Part shown: in pieces, positions 1 to 6,687 of the stretch
How the letters are laid out: each line of letters starts with the position of its first letter
Numbering within the stretch: position 1 is the first letter of the stretch
Source: Stramenopiles sp. TOSAG23-3
Lineage: Eukaryota > Sar
DNA length: 10,506 nt
Direction of reading: 5' to 3'
NCBI GenBank assembly: GCA_900128585.1
Contig: LT642809.1
Span: forward strand, 1 to 10,506
Notes under the pieces: model-generated
The model's input: the letters and a program-made list of their open reading frames with translations, nothing else
Databases searched by the model: none
What the model was told of the DNA's origin: nothing
Program-made: the position numbers and the translations under genes

Positions 1-30
1 TTTCCACCTCCTCTCTAGGCTATAGATTTT

Positions 31-59
31 AAGGGGCGCGGGGCAACGCCCCTTTTTTT
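31..59 (+). terminator. GC-rich hairpin followed by a T-run
   Basis: An 8-bp perfect stem (AAGGGGCG at 31-38 with CGCCCCTT at 47-54, 8-nt loop) runs straight into seven T (53-59). The shape resembles an intrinsic terminator, or the 3' end of a Pol III transcript, which stops at T-runs. No gene is visible to its left inside the window, so the transcript it would end lies mostly before base 1. The right arm can also pair with AAAAAAGGGGCG at 74-85, giving a competing 12-bp stem. The structure is seen directly; its function is inferred. Confidence 0.4.
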
Positions 60-273
60 CTTGTCTCGAAACCAAAAAAGGGGCGGAATCTTTCTCCCTC
101 TTAACTACGAGGATACCAAATATACATAATCACAGCATTACCAAAATTGTTGCATAAACAGGCCGACAACTTTGTTACCTTTGCATTACTATATTTAGTA
201 GTTGAAGTGAGTGGGCCACCCGGGAGGACTAACGCATGTGGATAAATATTTGAAAGCAAATCAATTGTGGTAA
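60..273. promoter_or_regulatory. Upstream region of the small secreted protein gene
   Basis: No convincing gene is present. The stretch should contain the promoter and part of the leader for the gene starting at 362. It includes a G+C-rich patch (about 209-226) and a five-codon upstream ORF, ATG at 236-238 to TGA at 251-253. If the transcript begins upstream of 236, this mini-ORF could reduce initiation at 362. No clear TATA box or initiator can be assigned. Confidence 0.35.
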
Positions 274-350
274 TCAACTCAAAATCAACTCAAAAGGAAC
301 TCAAAATCAACTCAAAATCAACACATTTTAAACACAAAATCAACACAAGT
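274..350 (+). repeat. Seven 11-bp tandem repeats in the A/C-rich leader
   Basis: The consensus unit is TCAACTCAAAA. Copies at 274-284, 285-295 and 307-317 are exact. The copy at 296-306 differs at its first two bases. Those at 318-328, 329-339 and 340-350 are degenerate (CAACACA and AACACAAAA forms) but keep the 11-nt phase. The array ends 11 nt before the ATG at 362 and is nearly free of G, so it would give an unstructured leader. An in-frame TAG at 350-352 shows it is not an N-terminal extension of the protein. Confidence 0.8.
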
Positions 351-361
351 AGCAGCAGAGA

Positions 362-763
362 ATGAAAGTTGCCTTCATTGCCACCATTGGGTCAACAATC
401 CTTGCGTCCACCGCCAGTGCAGGGTGGGGCGGCCCGCAAATTGAGAGCATGCCCCTCAAGTGGCAGGCTCTTGTAAAACAGCAAATGTGCTCGGGCTACG
501 TGAGTCAAGTCAAGAATTCGATTGCACTCTGTTCAGAAGAAGAAATGAACGAGAGTTGCTTCTTGTGCTCCTTACCGACTGACCAAGAATCTATTGATTG
601 CTATATCGAACAAGGTTGTCTGCCTCAAGGGTCATATGCAGCTCCGCGTCGTTTACGCCATGCAGCTAAACGCCGCGACAAGTTCACTATGCCCGAAGAT
701 TTTAAGCTTCCCGAAGATTTTAAGCTTCCCGAAGGATTTCGAGGTCCACTAAATGAATACTAA
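362..763 (+). CDS. Small secreted cysteine-rich protein, 133 aa
   Basis: I do not recognise the family. The N-terminus (residues 1-20) is a classic signal peptide: Lys2, a hydrophobic core, and an A-S-A cleavage site before Gly21, so secretion or entry to the endomembrane system is likely. The mature part has six cysteines spaced C-x13-C-x8-C-x2-C-x10-C-x5-C, enough for three disulfides. A basic stretch rich in Arg/Ala/Lys follows (about residues 93-107). The tail contains PEDFKL twice and then PEGF, encoded by an 18-bp tandem duplication. The ATG at 362 is the first in frame after a TAG at 350-352. The stop TAA is followed directly by another in-frame ATG at 764 that opens a 21-codon ORF ending at 829. 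The function could be structural, antimicrobial-like or signalling; nothing in the sequence decides. Confidence 0.7.
   Translation: MKVAFIATIGSTILASTASAGWGGPQIESMPLKWQALVKQQMCSGYVSQVKNSIALCSEEEMNESCFLCSLPTDQESIDCYIEQGCLPQGSYAAPRRLRHAAKRRDKFTMPEDFKLPEDFKLPEGFRGPLNEY
692..727 (+). repeat. 18-bp tandem duplication in coding sequence
   Basis: Two perfect copies of CCCGAAGATTTTAAGCTT (692-709 and 710-727) are followed by a diverged partial copy starting at 728 (CCCGAAGGATTTCG). They encode PEDFKL-PEDFKL-PEGF. Identity at synonymous positions points to recent slippage or duplication. Confidence 0.9.
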
Positions 764-810
764 ATGGACAGCAAAGAAACCCACTGCGAAAAAGACTTGA
801 TAGGCTCGCC

Positions 811-987
811 ATGGACGCGCCCTCAATAGCCAACTCCGTCGCTTCGATGCGTCAGAACGGCCTGTTCCTATTGTTCTACTTCATCTTTCCAATCGTCTAC
901 ATTGGCTGGTTGCTGGTGATAGGGTACGCGTTGACCAAATACGTTATGCTCATGGCGTTTATTCTTAAACTCTTAAAACATATTTAA
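811..987 (+). CDS. Possible 58-aa single-pass membrane micropeptide
   Basis: The ORF runs from ATG at 811 (CC before it and G after it, a fair eukaryotic start context) to TAA at 985-987. The product has a polar N-terminus (about 17 residues) and a strongly hydrophobic stretch from about residue 18 to 41 with aromatic and Gly residues. A second hydrophobic segment ends in Lys/His. It lies 47 nt after the stop of the secreted-protein gene, on the same strand but in another frame. Its codons are richer in G+C than the flanking spacer, which favours real coding. Alternatively it is a 3' exon of the preceding gene: a GT at 682 spliced to the AG at 802-803 would join the frames, but that donor (GTTCAC) is poor and the splice would delete the PEDFKL repeats. 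A TACTAA branch-point-like string lies at 758-763. Confidence 0.4.
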   Translation: MDAPSIANSVASMRQNGLFLLFYFIFPIVYIGWLLVIGYALTKYVMLMAFILKLLKHI

Positions 988-991
988 TATG

Positions 992-1014
992 TACTTTATA
1001 TATAATTTGTTTTT
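992..1014. terminator. Candidate shared 3'-end element, copy 1
   Basis: A 23-nt A+T-rich string, TACTTTATATATAATTT then GTTTTT, lies in the spacer between convergent genes. A second copy at 3902-3924 differs at one base and lies in the next convergent spacer. Placement between converging transcripts suggests a transcript-end or polyadenylation signal. The match is seen directly; the role is inferred. Low complexity reduces confidence. On the minus strand an AATAAA (1058-1053) lies about 100 nt beyond the stop of the ATPase-like gene. Confidence 0.35.
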
Positions 1015-1156
1015 ATAATTTAATTACTTAAATAACAGCCAATTTTCTTGTTTTTATTTTTAATACGTAAATTCTTACTGTACAGAATTAAGACACTTAA
1101 AGAATTATACACTACACCCCAAAACTGATCTGGCCTTTTACACCCTGCTCTATGTT

Positions 1157-2533
1157 TCAAAGGTGCACTTCTTCCTGGCGCAACCGTTCAAGAACGATTG
1201 AATATCGTGGAGAGTTCATGTACTTTTTGACTACGTGTAAATCAGTTTCTTTTCGAAAAGAAACTGATTTACAGGGGTCATTTAGATAGCCGATAAAGAT
1301 AAGTTTCTGGGATGCAAAGAGGTCTAAATCCAGGGCGTGTCCGGCGAACAGAGTGTCCTCCAAATTCTCCCGCTGGATGCTATTCTGCTCCAGTAGCAAA
1401 CTGAGAAGCTTCCATAGACGATTTAGCCGGCCGATCAACTTTAACCTTTCTTCTTTATTGTCTTGAATTGTCGCAAGTTCCTCTACCATTAGGTTGAAAG
1501 CGGCATCGTACTTTTGCCAACTATGGACTGCAAAATTCTCAATCACTGATTCATATAATGATTCAGATTGTGATTCAGACAATGGGTCATCTCCAAAATA
1601 TTCGCCTAAAAGCAAAAGTGTGTTAACATCGGAGCCATAGATTTTTATGGCTTCGCTCTGAAAGCAGGCTGGAATGGCACTTTCTTCTACAAAACTTTCA
1701 AGTTCGGGTGTCACGGGGGCCTTCATACTAAGTTGGACGAAATCTTGGTTTTTTAAAATAGAGTTGGAGCGATTTTTTAGAATTTCGCCCAAGCTTGTCG
1801 CATTGTTTCGAGTAGGTGCAAATACAATATCGTGCTGCACCTTTGAATACCAACCACTGTTTGCAACGAAGACAATGCTTGCTAATTTGGTACTGGACAG
1901 GACGTGTACAAAGTTCCAGAATATATCACTGTTTTCGGAACTGTTGAACAGTTTTACATCCAGTTTATCGATATTGTCAATAATAATCAATGGGCGATGC
2001 TCTAGCTTACGGAAAGTTCGTCTTGATATATTTTTCAGGGCAGTATGATAGCAATCGGTTGCAAATTTGATGTCTTGCCGAAAAAAACGGTTCAGCATAC
2101 CCAGTTCCGTCAACATTGCCGGGGCAAACTTCACCCCACTCTTTCGAAAAATATGGAACATCAAGTCTGTCCCAGAAAATATGGGAGAATCATGAACGTT
2201 TATGTATACGCCAGGCATGGTCTCAGCGTTCATTTTGATGATAGTGGACGACCCAGTTCCTTCGGGCATCTCCCAAACTATAGGCCTTTGTGACCGCAAG
2301 AGCCTCTTGAATATTCCTTTCATCGGTAAGGCTTTAAAGTGGGACGAAATGTGTACGTTCTGTTTTTCAATTTCTCTTCTATGAATGCAGTGGTTTGTCA
2401 AGGACCTTTCCAGGCGTTTTATTTGCATGAAGCGGGTCCTCGGGAGAAAACTCAGGGCAAGCCCCACGGCAGCACAGCCCCCGAACCCCATTTTCAGCTG
2501 TTCGGGGGCCACGTTCGACAAGGCGTCCCACAT
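1157..2533 (-). CDS. P-loop ATPase-like protein with altered Walker A, 458 aa
   Basis: Likely an AAA+/STAND or archaeal-type ATPase relative. Residues are counted from the ATG at 2533-2531. The open frame extends upstream to a GTG at 2605, but that stretch has no ATG and follows an in-frame TAA, so 2533 is the likely eukaryotic start. A hydrophobic segment at about residues 16-29, followed by Arg residues, could anchor the protein or target it to a membrane or organelle. The P-loop position (residues 89-96) reads MPEGTGSS where GPxGTGK[ST] is expected, so the first Gly and the nucleotide-binding Lys are both replaced. Walker B is well kept: PLIIIDNIDKL, with Asp186 and Asn187. A sensor-1-like strand follows (ASIVFVANSG, 218-227). 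The C-terminal half is mostly predicted helix, as in STAND ATPases. ATP binding may be weak or lost. No close family can be named. Confidence 0.6.
   Translation of the reverse strand: MWDALSNVAPEQLKMGFGGCAAVGLALSFLPRTRFMQIKRLERSLTNHCIHRREIEKQNVHISSHFKALPMKGIFKRLLRSQRPIVWEMPEGTGSSTIIKMNAETMPGVYINVHDSPIFSGTDLMFHIFRKSGVKFAPAMLTELGMLNRFFRQDIKFATDCYHTALKNISRRTFRKLEHRPLIIIDNIDKLDVKLFNSSENSDIFWNFVHVLSSTKLASIVFVANSGWYSKVQHDIVFAPTRNNATSLGEILKNRSNSILKNQDFVQLSMKAPVTPELESFVEESAIPACFQSEAIKIYGSDVNTLLLLGEYFGDDPLSESQSESLYESVIENFAVHSWQKYDAAFNLMVEELATIQDNKEERLKLIGRLNRLWKLLSLLLEQNSIQRENLEDTLFAGHALDLDLFASQKLIFIGYLNDPCKSVSFRKETDLHVVKKYMNSPRYSIVLERLRQEEVHL
1236..1273. repeat. Perfect 38-bp palindrome inside the ATPase-like gene
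   Basis: The 19-nt arm TGTAAATCAGTTTCTTTTC at 1236-1254 is followed with no spacer by its exact reverse complement at 1255-1273. All 19 pairs match and the identity stops at both ends. It encodes residues about 421-433 of the ATPase-like protein (CKSVSFRKETDLH region), some 75 nt before the stop codon. In mRNA it would fold into a stem of about 17 bp with a 4-nt loop; in DNA it could extrude as a cruciform. Confidence 0.95.
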
Positions 2534-2987
2534 TATTCTTTCAAATTTGCGTTCGCAAACGTTGGGAATCTCACTGACAAATAGTACCTTCTTCCACTCT
2601 CTCACACAATTTCTACTTTAAACTTGAAAATTTGAATGAAAAAAAGTGCCTGTTATTATTATTTGCCTTTTTCCCAACTTAAAAATACGACTTCGGATTA
2701 AAAGAACAACTATTATTATATATTATCTAATTTAATAGTTTTTCTTTTTTTTTTTTACAATAAATATCTTCATCTTCATCACACACCACACACCACACAC
2801 CACACCGCTGCTGCGGTCATCAATCATCATCATCATGCTGCCACCAATGCCACCAATTCAAAGTTAAAAGTGTTACCAAAAAGACTGTCAAAATAAGTTT
2901 TTGTTTGAAAGAAAAAAGAACGCAGTGGCGTAAAAACAATCGCTGAGGTCATGTTTCCGAGAAGCAATAAAGCTGACCAATGTACAA
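2534..2987. promoter_or_regulatory. Divergent promoter region with simple repeats
   Basis: This spacer separates the ATPase-like gene (-) from the methyltransferase gene (+), so it should hold both promoters. It contains a 12-nt T-run (2745-2756), A+T-rich TTATTATTA-like stretches (about 2653-2735), an ACACACC microsatellite (2781-2806) and a CAT/CAA-type trinucleotide patch (about 2818-2836). I see no confident TATA box or factor site. The part 2534-2605 is open in the ATPase frame but is more likely leader than coding. Confidence 0.4.
2781..2806. repeat. 7-bp microsatellite (ACACACC)
   Basis: Three exact ACACACC units (2781-2787, 2788-2794, 2795-2801) plus a 5-nt partial unit. It lies in the divergent spacer about 180 nt before the methyltransferase start and is likely to vary in length between strains. 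Confidence 0.9.
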
Positions 2988-3079
2988 ATGAAAATGGGGT
3001 GGTCCTCTGTTGTTGTCTTCGTCCCCACCGTATTGGTAGTGCTCAATTTTTTAGTCGTTCGGCTCAGCGTACGGTCCAA
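2951..3079 (+). other. Upstream ORF overlapping the methyltransferase start
   Basis: An ATG at 2951 opens a 42-codon ORF ending in TGA at 3077-3079. It overlaps the first 30 codons of the methyltransferase in another frame. If transcription starts upstream of 2951, scanning ribosomes meet this ATG first, so the main protein would need leaky scanning. If transcription starts between 2951 and 2988, the ORF has no effect. Its product has no recognisable features. Confidence 0.25.
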
Positions 3080-3818
3080 TGATGAATTTTGGTTGAACGT
3101 TGGAAACCAGCTGGAGGCTGCTGCCCCTTCCTTTATTTACGACTGTTTTAAGGCAGGTCGTCAAGCGCACATGGCGGCATGGTTTGACAAGGAGTCCAAA
3201 ACGGGAACTGTGTATATGCATGAAGCCTCGGGCTGGAAATATTTGACAGAAAAACAGTACTCCAATATGGTAAAACATGTACTCCACTGGTTGCCAATAA
3301 AGAGTGGGCATCGAATTTTTGAGCTAGGATGTGGTGTTGGTGCTGCTTTGAACGTCACGATGGAAACATACGGCCCCAACCTTATCTTGGGCGGTTCCGA
3401 CATTTCTGCGGATTTTATAAAAAAGTGTCAAAAATATTTTCCAAAGTTTGCTGACAACTTTTACCACCTATCCATGACCTCCGCGAACGAGAAGGTTCCG
3501 GACAGCAGCCAGGACCACGTCCTTTCTTTTGGGGCCCTGGGTATGTATTTGTACAGAGAAGAAATGACTGCTGCCGTGGCAGAAGCTGTCCGCATCTTGA
3601 AACCAGGAGGAGGGATGTGTCTCACTCATTTCATAGAGCCAAACGGTCGTAATCCAGGTTCGATTCTCCAGCCCGTTGAAAAGTCGCACTGGGAGAAAGT
3701 ACGGGACAAACATGGTCTGGAACGTATGCGCCTTGTCACGTTACTCAACCAAGGAAATTTTGGGGACAGGTATGCGGTGTGCTTTACGAAAAAGAGGCTG
3801 TTACTTGTCCAAAGGTAA
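2988..3818 (+). CDS. Membrane-anchored class I SAM-dependent methyltransferase, 276 aa
   Basis: It should transfer a methyl group from S-adenosylmethionine; the substrate is unknown. Residues 7-26 form one hydrophobic segment followed by Arg residues, a signal anchor that would place the enzyme on a membrane, probably ER/Golgi or plastid-related. Motif I is clear: FELGCGVGAAL (111-121), with the glycine-rich SAM loop. Asp138 in the GSDIS stretch fits the acidic residue after strand 2 that binds the ribose. The strand-4 region is about 174-188 (SQDHVLSFGALGMYL), and the post-motif VRILKPGGGMCLTHF (202-216) is typical of methyltransferase type 11/25 folds. Length suits a single domain plus anchor. 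Two in-frame Met codons (1 and 3) could start it; both keep the anchor. The gene diverges from the ATPase-like gene and converges on the EDR2-domain gene. Confidence 0.88.
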   Translation: MKMGWSSVVVFVPTVLVVLNFLVVRLSVRSNDEFWLNVGNQLEAAAPSFIYDCFKAGRQAHMAAWFDKESKTGTVYMHEASGWKYLTEKQYSNMVKHVLHWLPIKSGHRIFELGCGVGAALNVTMETYGPNLILGGSDISADFIKKCQKYFPKFADNFYHLSMTSANEKVPDSSQDHVLSFGALGMYLYREEMTAAVAEAVRILKPGGGMCLTHFIEPNGRNPGSILQPVEKSHWEKVRDKHGLERMRLVTLLNQGNFGDRYAVCFTKKRLLLVQR

Positions 3819-3862
3819 TTCTTAAATGCTCTCGGGGGGGGGAAGGGGTCTTTGATAAATGA

Positions 3863-3868
3863 AATAAA
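3863..3868 (+). promoter_or_regulatory. Candidate AATAAA polyadenylation signal
   Basis: An exact AATAAA lies 44 nt after the methyltransferase stop (TAA at 3816-3818), within the 150-nt convergent spacer. Whether this organism uses the canonical hexamer is unknown. Confidence 0.35.
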
Positions 3869-3901
3869 TCCTTATTTTCTTATGAATATTTTTTACATAT
3901 A

Positions 3902-3924
3902 TACTATATATATAATTTGTTTTT
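3902..3924. terminator. Candidate shared 3'-end element, copy 2
   Basis: This 23-nt string matches 992-1014 at 22 positions (A instead of T at the fifth) and continues into extra T (to 3926). It sits in the short spacer between the convergent methyltransferase and dysferlin/EDR2_C genes, 45 nt from the latter's stop codon. It may be a bidirectional 3'-end signal; see copy 1. Confidence 0.35.
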
Positions 3925-3968
3925 TTCATAGTCCGAGGTAAATCCATAAACACATACCACACTCGTTC

Positions 3969-5897
3969 CTACAATTCGCCAACATTACACTTCGGAGTCA
4001 GTGCTAAATCCACATTAGACAGTCGGATGGTTCCTATTATCTGCTCCGGCAACTCGTCCTCGGACCTCCCCTCCAGTGTGAACGCCAAGTCTATCGTCAG
4101 CTGCCTCATTGACGCCATGATCAGCCCCGTCAGCATCGTGGCTACTTTGGACGATCCGACGTCAATGTCTACCTCGATGTACCTGTCGCCTTTGAAATAA
4201 GACTGGTCCACCTTCAATCCTAGGAGCGCGGGCTTGGTCCCTACAGCACTTTTCACGACCCACGGGCCTTGGGCAACACGTGGTATAATTTTCCACCTTT
4301 GATTGCGAAACTCGTCAGTTCCATCCAAAAACTGCTCCCAAAGGTTCCGAAATGAGTCGGGCATCTCGCTTAGCTCCGGCATCCTATAGTACATCAGCAA
4401 GCAGTGGTAGGGTGGGCTTGGCGTAACCACTACAACGACGTAATAAAAGCTGTTGTCTCCTCGGGCTCGCGCTGCTTGCAAAAACGTGCCTTTCTTCCTG
4501 TTCACTAAATGAAGCGTGTGCTCTTTTCCGGTATTAAAAAATTCACAACCCACCAGTTTCGCAAGTGGCCCGTTAGAGGCGATTTTTTTTCTCGATTTCA
4601 TGTAGTTCTTTTTCCGCACTTGAAAGTAGGACTGGACTTCCCCGCGTTGAAGCTCGTGCCACGTGTTTTCTTGATCCGCGCTTTGCCCTCGCTCCCAAAA
4701 GAACGGCACGTTTAGTTCAACGTCACTTTCACTGACAACTTCACTCTTTCCCGCATCCCCCTCGTCCGTTGCCGCTTTCTTTCTGGGCGTTATGGAGAGA
4801 GACGCCATCTTTACTTCAACTGCGCGGGAGACTTGTTCCAGAGTCTCTCCTATTTTAATAATTTGTTGGTCCGGGACGTTGCCTTTATACAATCGTGTCC
4901 GCACCCACCGACGGCGGCGGACGTAGTCAAAGCCACGCGCAACTGGGACTCCCGCAAAATCTTTGCAGTAATCAACGAAATTCGTCGCATACAGCCATCC
5001 CTCGTCCGCCTCGGTACCATCGTCCTCGGTTGGGTACACCTTCCATCCCGATTCCCAAATCCAGCCATCTAATTGCTTGTCGAGCTCTATCGGGTTTTCA
5101 GCCTGCGACTGTGAGTAGTCCGTATTGCTCCATATGCCAGGGTCAGTTAACAAAACGTGCCCCTCCGTCCCCCACCCAAACAGCGGTATGTACCTCTGGT
5201 TCTCCCAGATCTCCTCCACCACCGTCTTGCGAAAGGTCACTTCCTTTAGTGCACTAATCTGGTCTTGTAACCATGACTTGCAAGTTTGGAAGGCTGTCGA
5301 AATGCACTTCAAGCGGACCCATCTTCTTCGCCTCACCTTCGAAAAGCAGTCGTGCTCTTTCGACCACACGGGGGCTTCTGCAGAAAAAATAGATTCTTGG
5401 TGCGATCCCTCCCAACCCTGAAAAGAATTGGAGTAGGACCAACCGCTTAAATCGACGTTGCTGGTCGCCCAGTCGACGTGCCACCCGGTCAAGCGTATGA
5501 AGCACGCTGACGAAAAGGCAGTCTCCCCATCCACGTTTAGCGGCGGCAACACCTCGCTGGCCGTTTGTCCGGTCCCAGTCTGAGGCGAAAACCAGCGCTC
5601 CAGTCCATCTATCCCGTCGAAATGACCTGGACTGCTGCTCCCCCATGTTCCGAGCTCCGGGCTATAACGCTGGTGCTCAAATATCTCGTCAGTAACCATG
5701 CAGTCACAAGGCTTCCTCTTCATTTGGTTCTTACTATCAATATCTTTCTTGTGTTGGTTCTTTACAATGGTGTCGTCCGACTGCAAAAGCAATATTGTTA
5801 GTGCTTCCGGACAATTTTGCAGAGTAGTCAAACTGGCAATCGGCTCCACTATCGATTGCTGTGTCAGCAGCATCGACTCGTTCGAAAATGAAGACAT
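3969..5897 (-). CDS. Tandem dysferlin-domain protein with EDR2 C-terminal domain, 642 aa
   Basis: Domains in order: a low-complexity N-terminus (1-68); dysferlin/peroxin-type domain 1 (about 70-200), starting EIFEHQRYSPELGTWG and ending in VRRRRWVRL; domain 2 (about 227-338), starting EEIWENQRYIPLFGWG, with DGWIWESGWKVYP in the middle and ending VRRRRWVRTRL; an acidic linker (about 340-395); then an EDR2_C (DUF1336) domain (about 397-632). In the last, FKIIP-type motifs appear as WKIIPRVAQGPWVVKSAVG (535-553), YIEVDIDVGSS (573-583) and EDELPEQIIGTIRLSNVD (613-630), all hallmarks. EDR2-family proteins of plants pair this domain with PH and START modules and bind lipids; dysferlin domains occur in ferlins, peroxisomal Pex23/30-type proteins and TECPR1. 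A role in membrane lipid binding or contact sites is inferred. There is no signal peptide or clear membrane span. The ATG at 5897-5895 has A at -3. Confidence 0.92.
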   Translation of the reverse strand: MSSFSNESMLLTQQSIVEPIASLTTLQNCPEALTILLLQSDDTIVKNQHKKDIDSKNQMKRKPCDCMVTDEIFEHQRYSPELGTWGSSSPGHFDGIDGLERWFSPQTGTGQTASEVLPPLNVDGETAFSSACFIRLTGWHVDWATSNVDLSGWSYSNSFQGWEGSHQESIFSAEAPVWSKEHDCFSKVRRRRWVRLKCISTAFQTCKSWLQDQISALKEVTFRKTVVEEIWENQRYIPLFGWGTEGHVLLTDPGIWSNTDYSQSQAENPIELDKQLDGWIWESGWKVYPTEDDGTEADEGWLYATNFVDYCKDFAGVPVARGFDYVRRRRWVRTRLYKGNVPDQQIIKIGETLEQVSRAVEVKMASLSITPRKKAATDEGDAGKSEVVSESDVELNVPFFWERGQSADQENTWHELQRGEVQSYFQVRKKNYMKSRKKIASNGPLAKLVGCEFFNTGKEHTLHLVNRKKGTFLQAARARGDNSFYYVVVVVTPSPPYHCLLMYYRMPELSEMPDSFRNLWEQFLDGTDEFRNQRWKIIPRVAQGPWVVKSAVGTKPALLGLKVDQSYFKGDRYIEVDIDVGSSKVATMLTGLIMASMRQLTIDLAFTLEGRSEDELPEQIIGTIRLSNVDLALTPKCNVGEL

Positions 5898-6004
5898 TTG
5901 TGTGCTTCTTTAACGCACGTACCACGTCCCACAAACAGGCACAGTGATATATCCTGCTCCTGCAGTTACTAAAAAAACGTAAGACCAACAGTCGTCTCTT
6001 CGCG

Positions 6005-6034
6005 TATATATATATTATAAATATATATATATAT
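6005..6034. repeat. TA-rich tract
   Basis: Nearly pure TA dinucleotides broken by TTATAAAT in the middle, about 110 nt upstream of the dysferlin/EDR2_C start (minus strand). It is easily melted and could supply a TATA-like element for that gene, but is equally plausible as a microsatellite. Confidence 0.75.
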
Positions 6035-6277
6035 GTTTTACAAAGTATTCACGCACAATCAGACAGATTCAAAGGCTTTCCTTTTTGTTTTCACTCTCAA
6101 TAGCTTTTATTATACATGAATGATGCATCTTGTTCATATTGCATTATTTTTAAAAAATTGATCTTGAACTCTTACTTCCTTTTTTTAGAAAAACAAGAAG
6201 AAACACACCCAATCATACATACTACACTTCTTTTTTTTTATTTCATCATCGTTCTTCTATAATACTTCTTTCTGCTC

Positions 6278-6300
6278 TTTTTTTTTTTTTTTTTTTTTTT
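6278..6300. repeat. Poly-T run of 23 nt
   Basis: Twenty-three consecutive T followed by AAATTAAATAATATTATT. It is a homopolymer in the divergent spacer, possibly nucleosome-excluding. The exact length may be unreliable in sequencing. Confidence 0.9.
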
Positions 6301-6580
6301 AAATTAAATAATATTATTATTTATATTATACTGTATTTATATAGGAATACAAGGCGGCGTATTTTAATACTTAATTATTACAGACGACTAGACACTATGA
6401 ATAATATGGAAAAGAACAACAGAACAAAAAACAAATAGACACAGCACAGAGCATTTATTCTTTCAAGGAAGAAGAATGAAGAAGAAAGAAAAGACGGATG
6501 TAGTCTACATTAGTAGAGACTAATAATTATTATACTTTTATGTATATTATTTTTCCTATATGATTGGATTGGGTTTTCAT

Positions 6581-6601
6581 CAGGCAGCAGGCACCAGGCA
6601 C
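6581..6601. repeat. 7-bp tandem repeat (CAGGCAC)
   Basis: Three units, CAGGCAG (6581-6587), CAGGCAC (6588-6594) and CAGGCAC (6595-6601), followed by the diverged CAGGGGT. It is a G+C-rich island in an otherwise A+T-rich spacer. Confidence 0.85.
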
Positions 6602-6687
6602 CAGGGGTGGTCAATAGCTGATTGATTGATCATTTTGTTGCAGTAGAACGACAAATATAAAATAAAAAAATAATTAGTATTTGCCAT

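Noticed and set aside
682-803. Intron joining the secreted protein to the membrane ORF
   Set aside because: The frames would join, but the donor GTTCAC is poor and the splice would remove the tandem PEDFKL repeats. Kept only as an alternative.
1674-2048. Plus-strand ORF of 124 codons
   Set aside because: Lies wholly antisense to the ATPase-like gene and shows no domain or coherent composition; a shadow frame.
2534-2605. N-terminal extension of the ATPase-like gene starting at a GTG codon
   Set aside because: Eukaryotic genes start at ATG; this stretch has no in-frame ATG and follows an in-frame TAA. The first ATG is at 2533-2531.
5254-5646. Minus-strand ORF of 130 codons
   Set aside because: A shifted frame inside the dysferlin/EDR2_C gene, which has clear domain support in the other frame.
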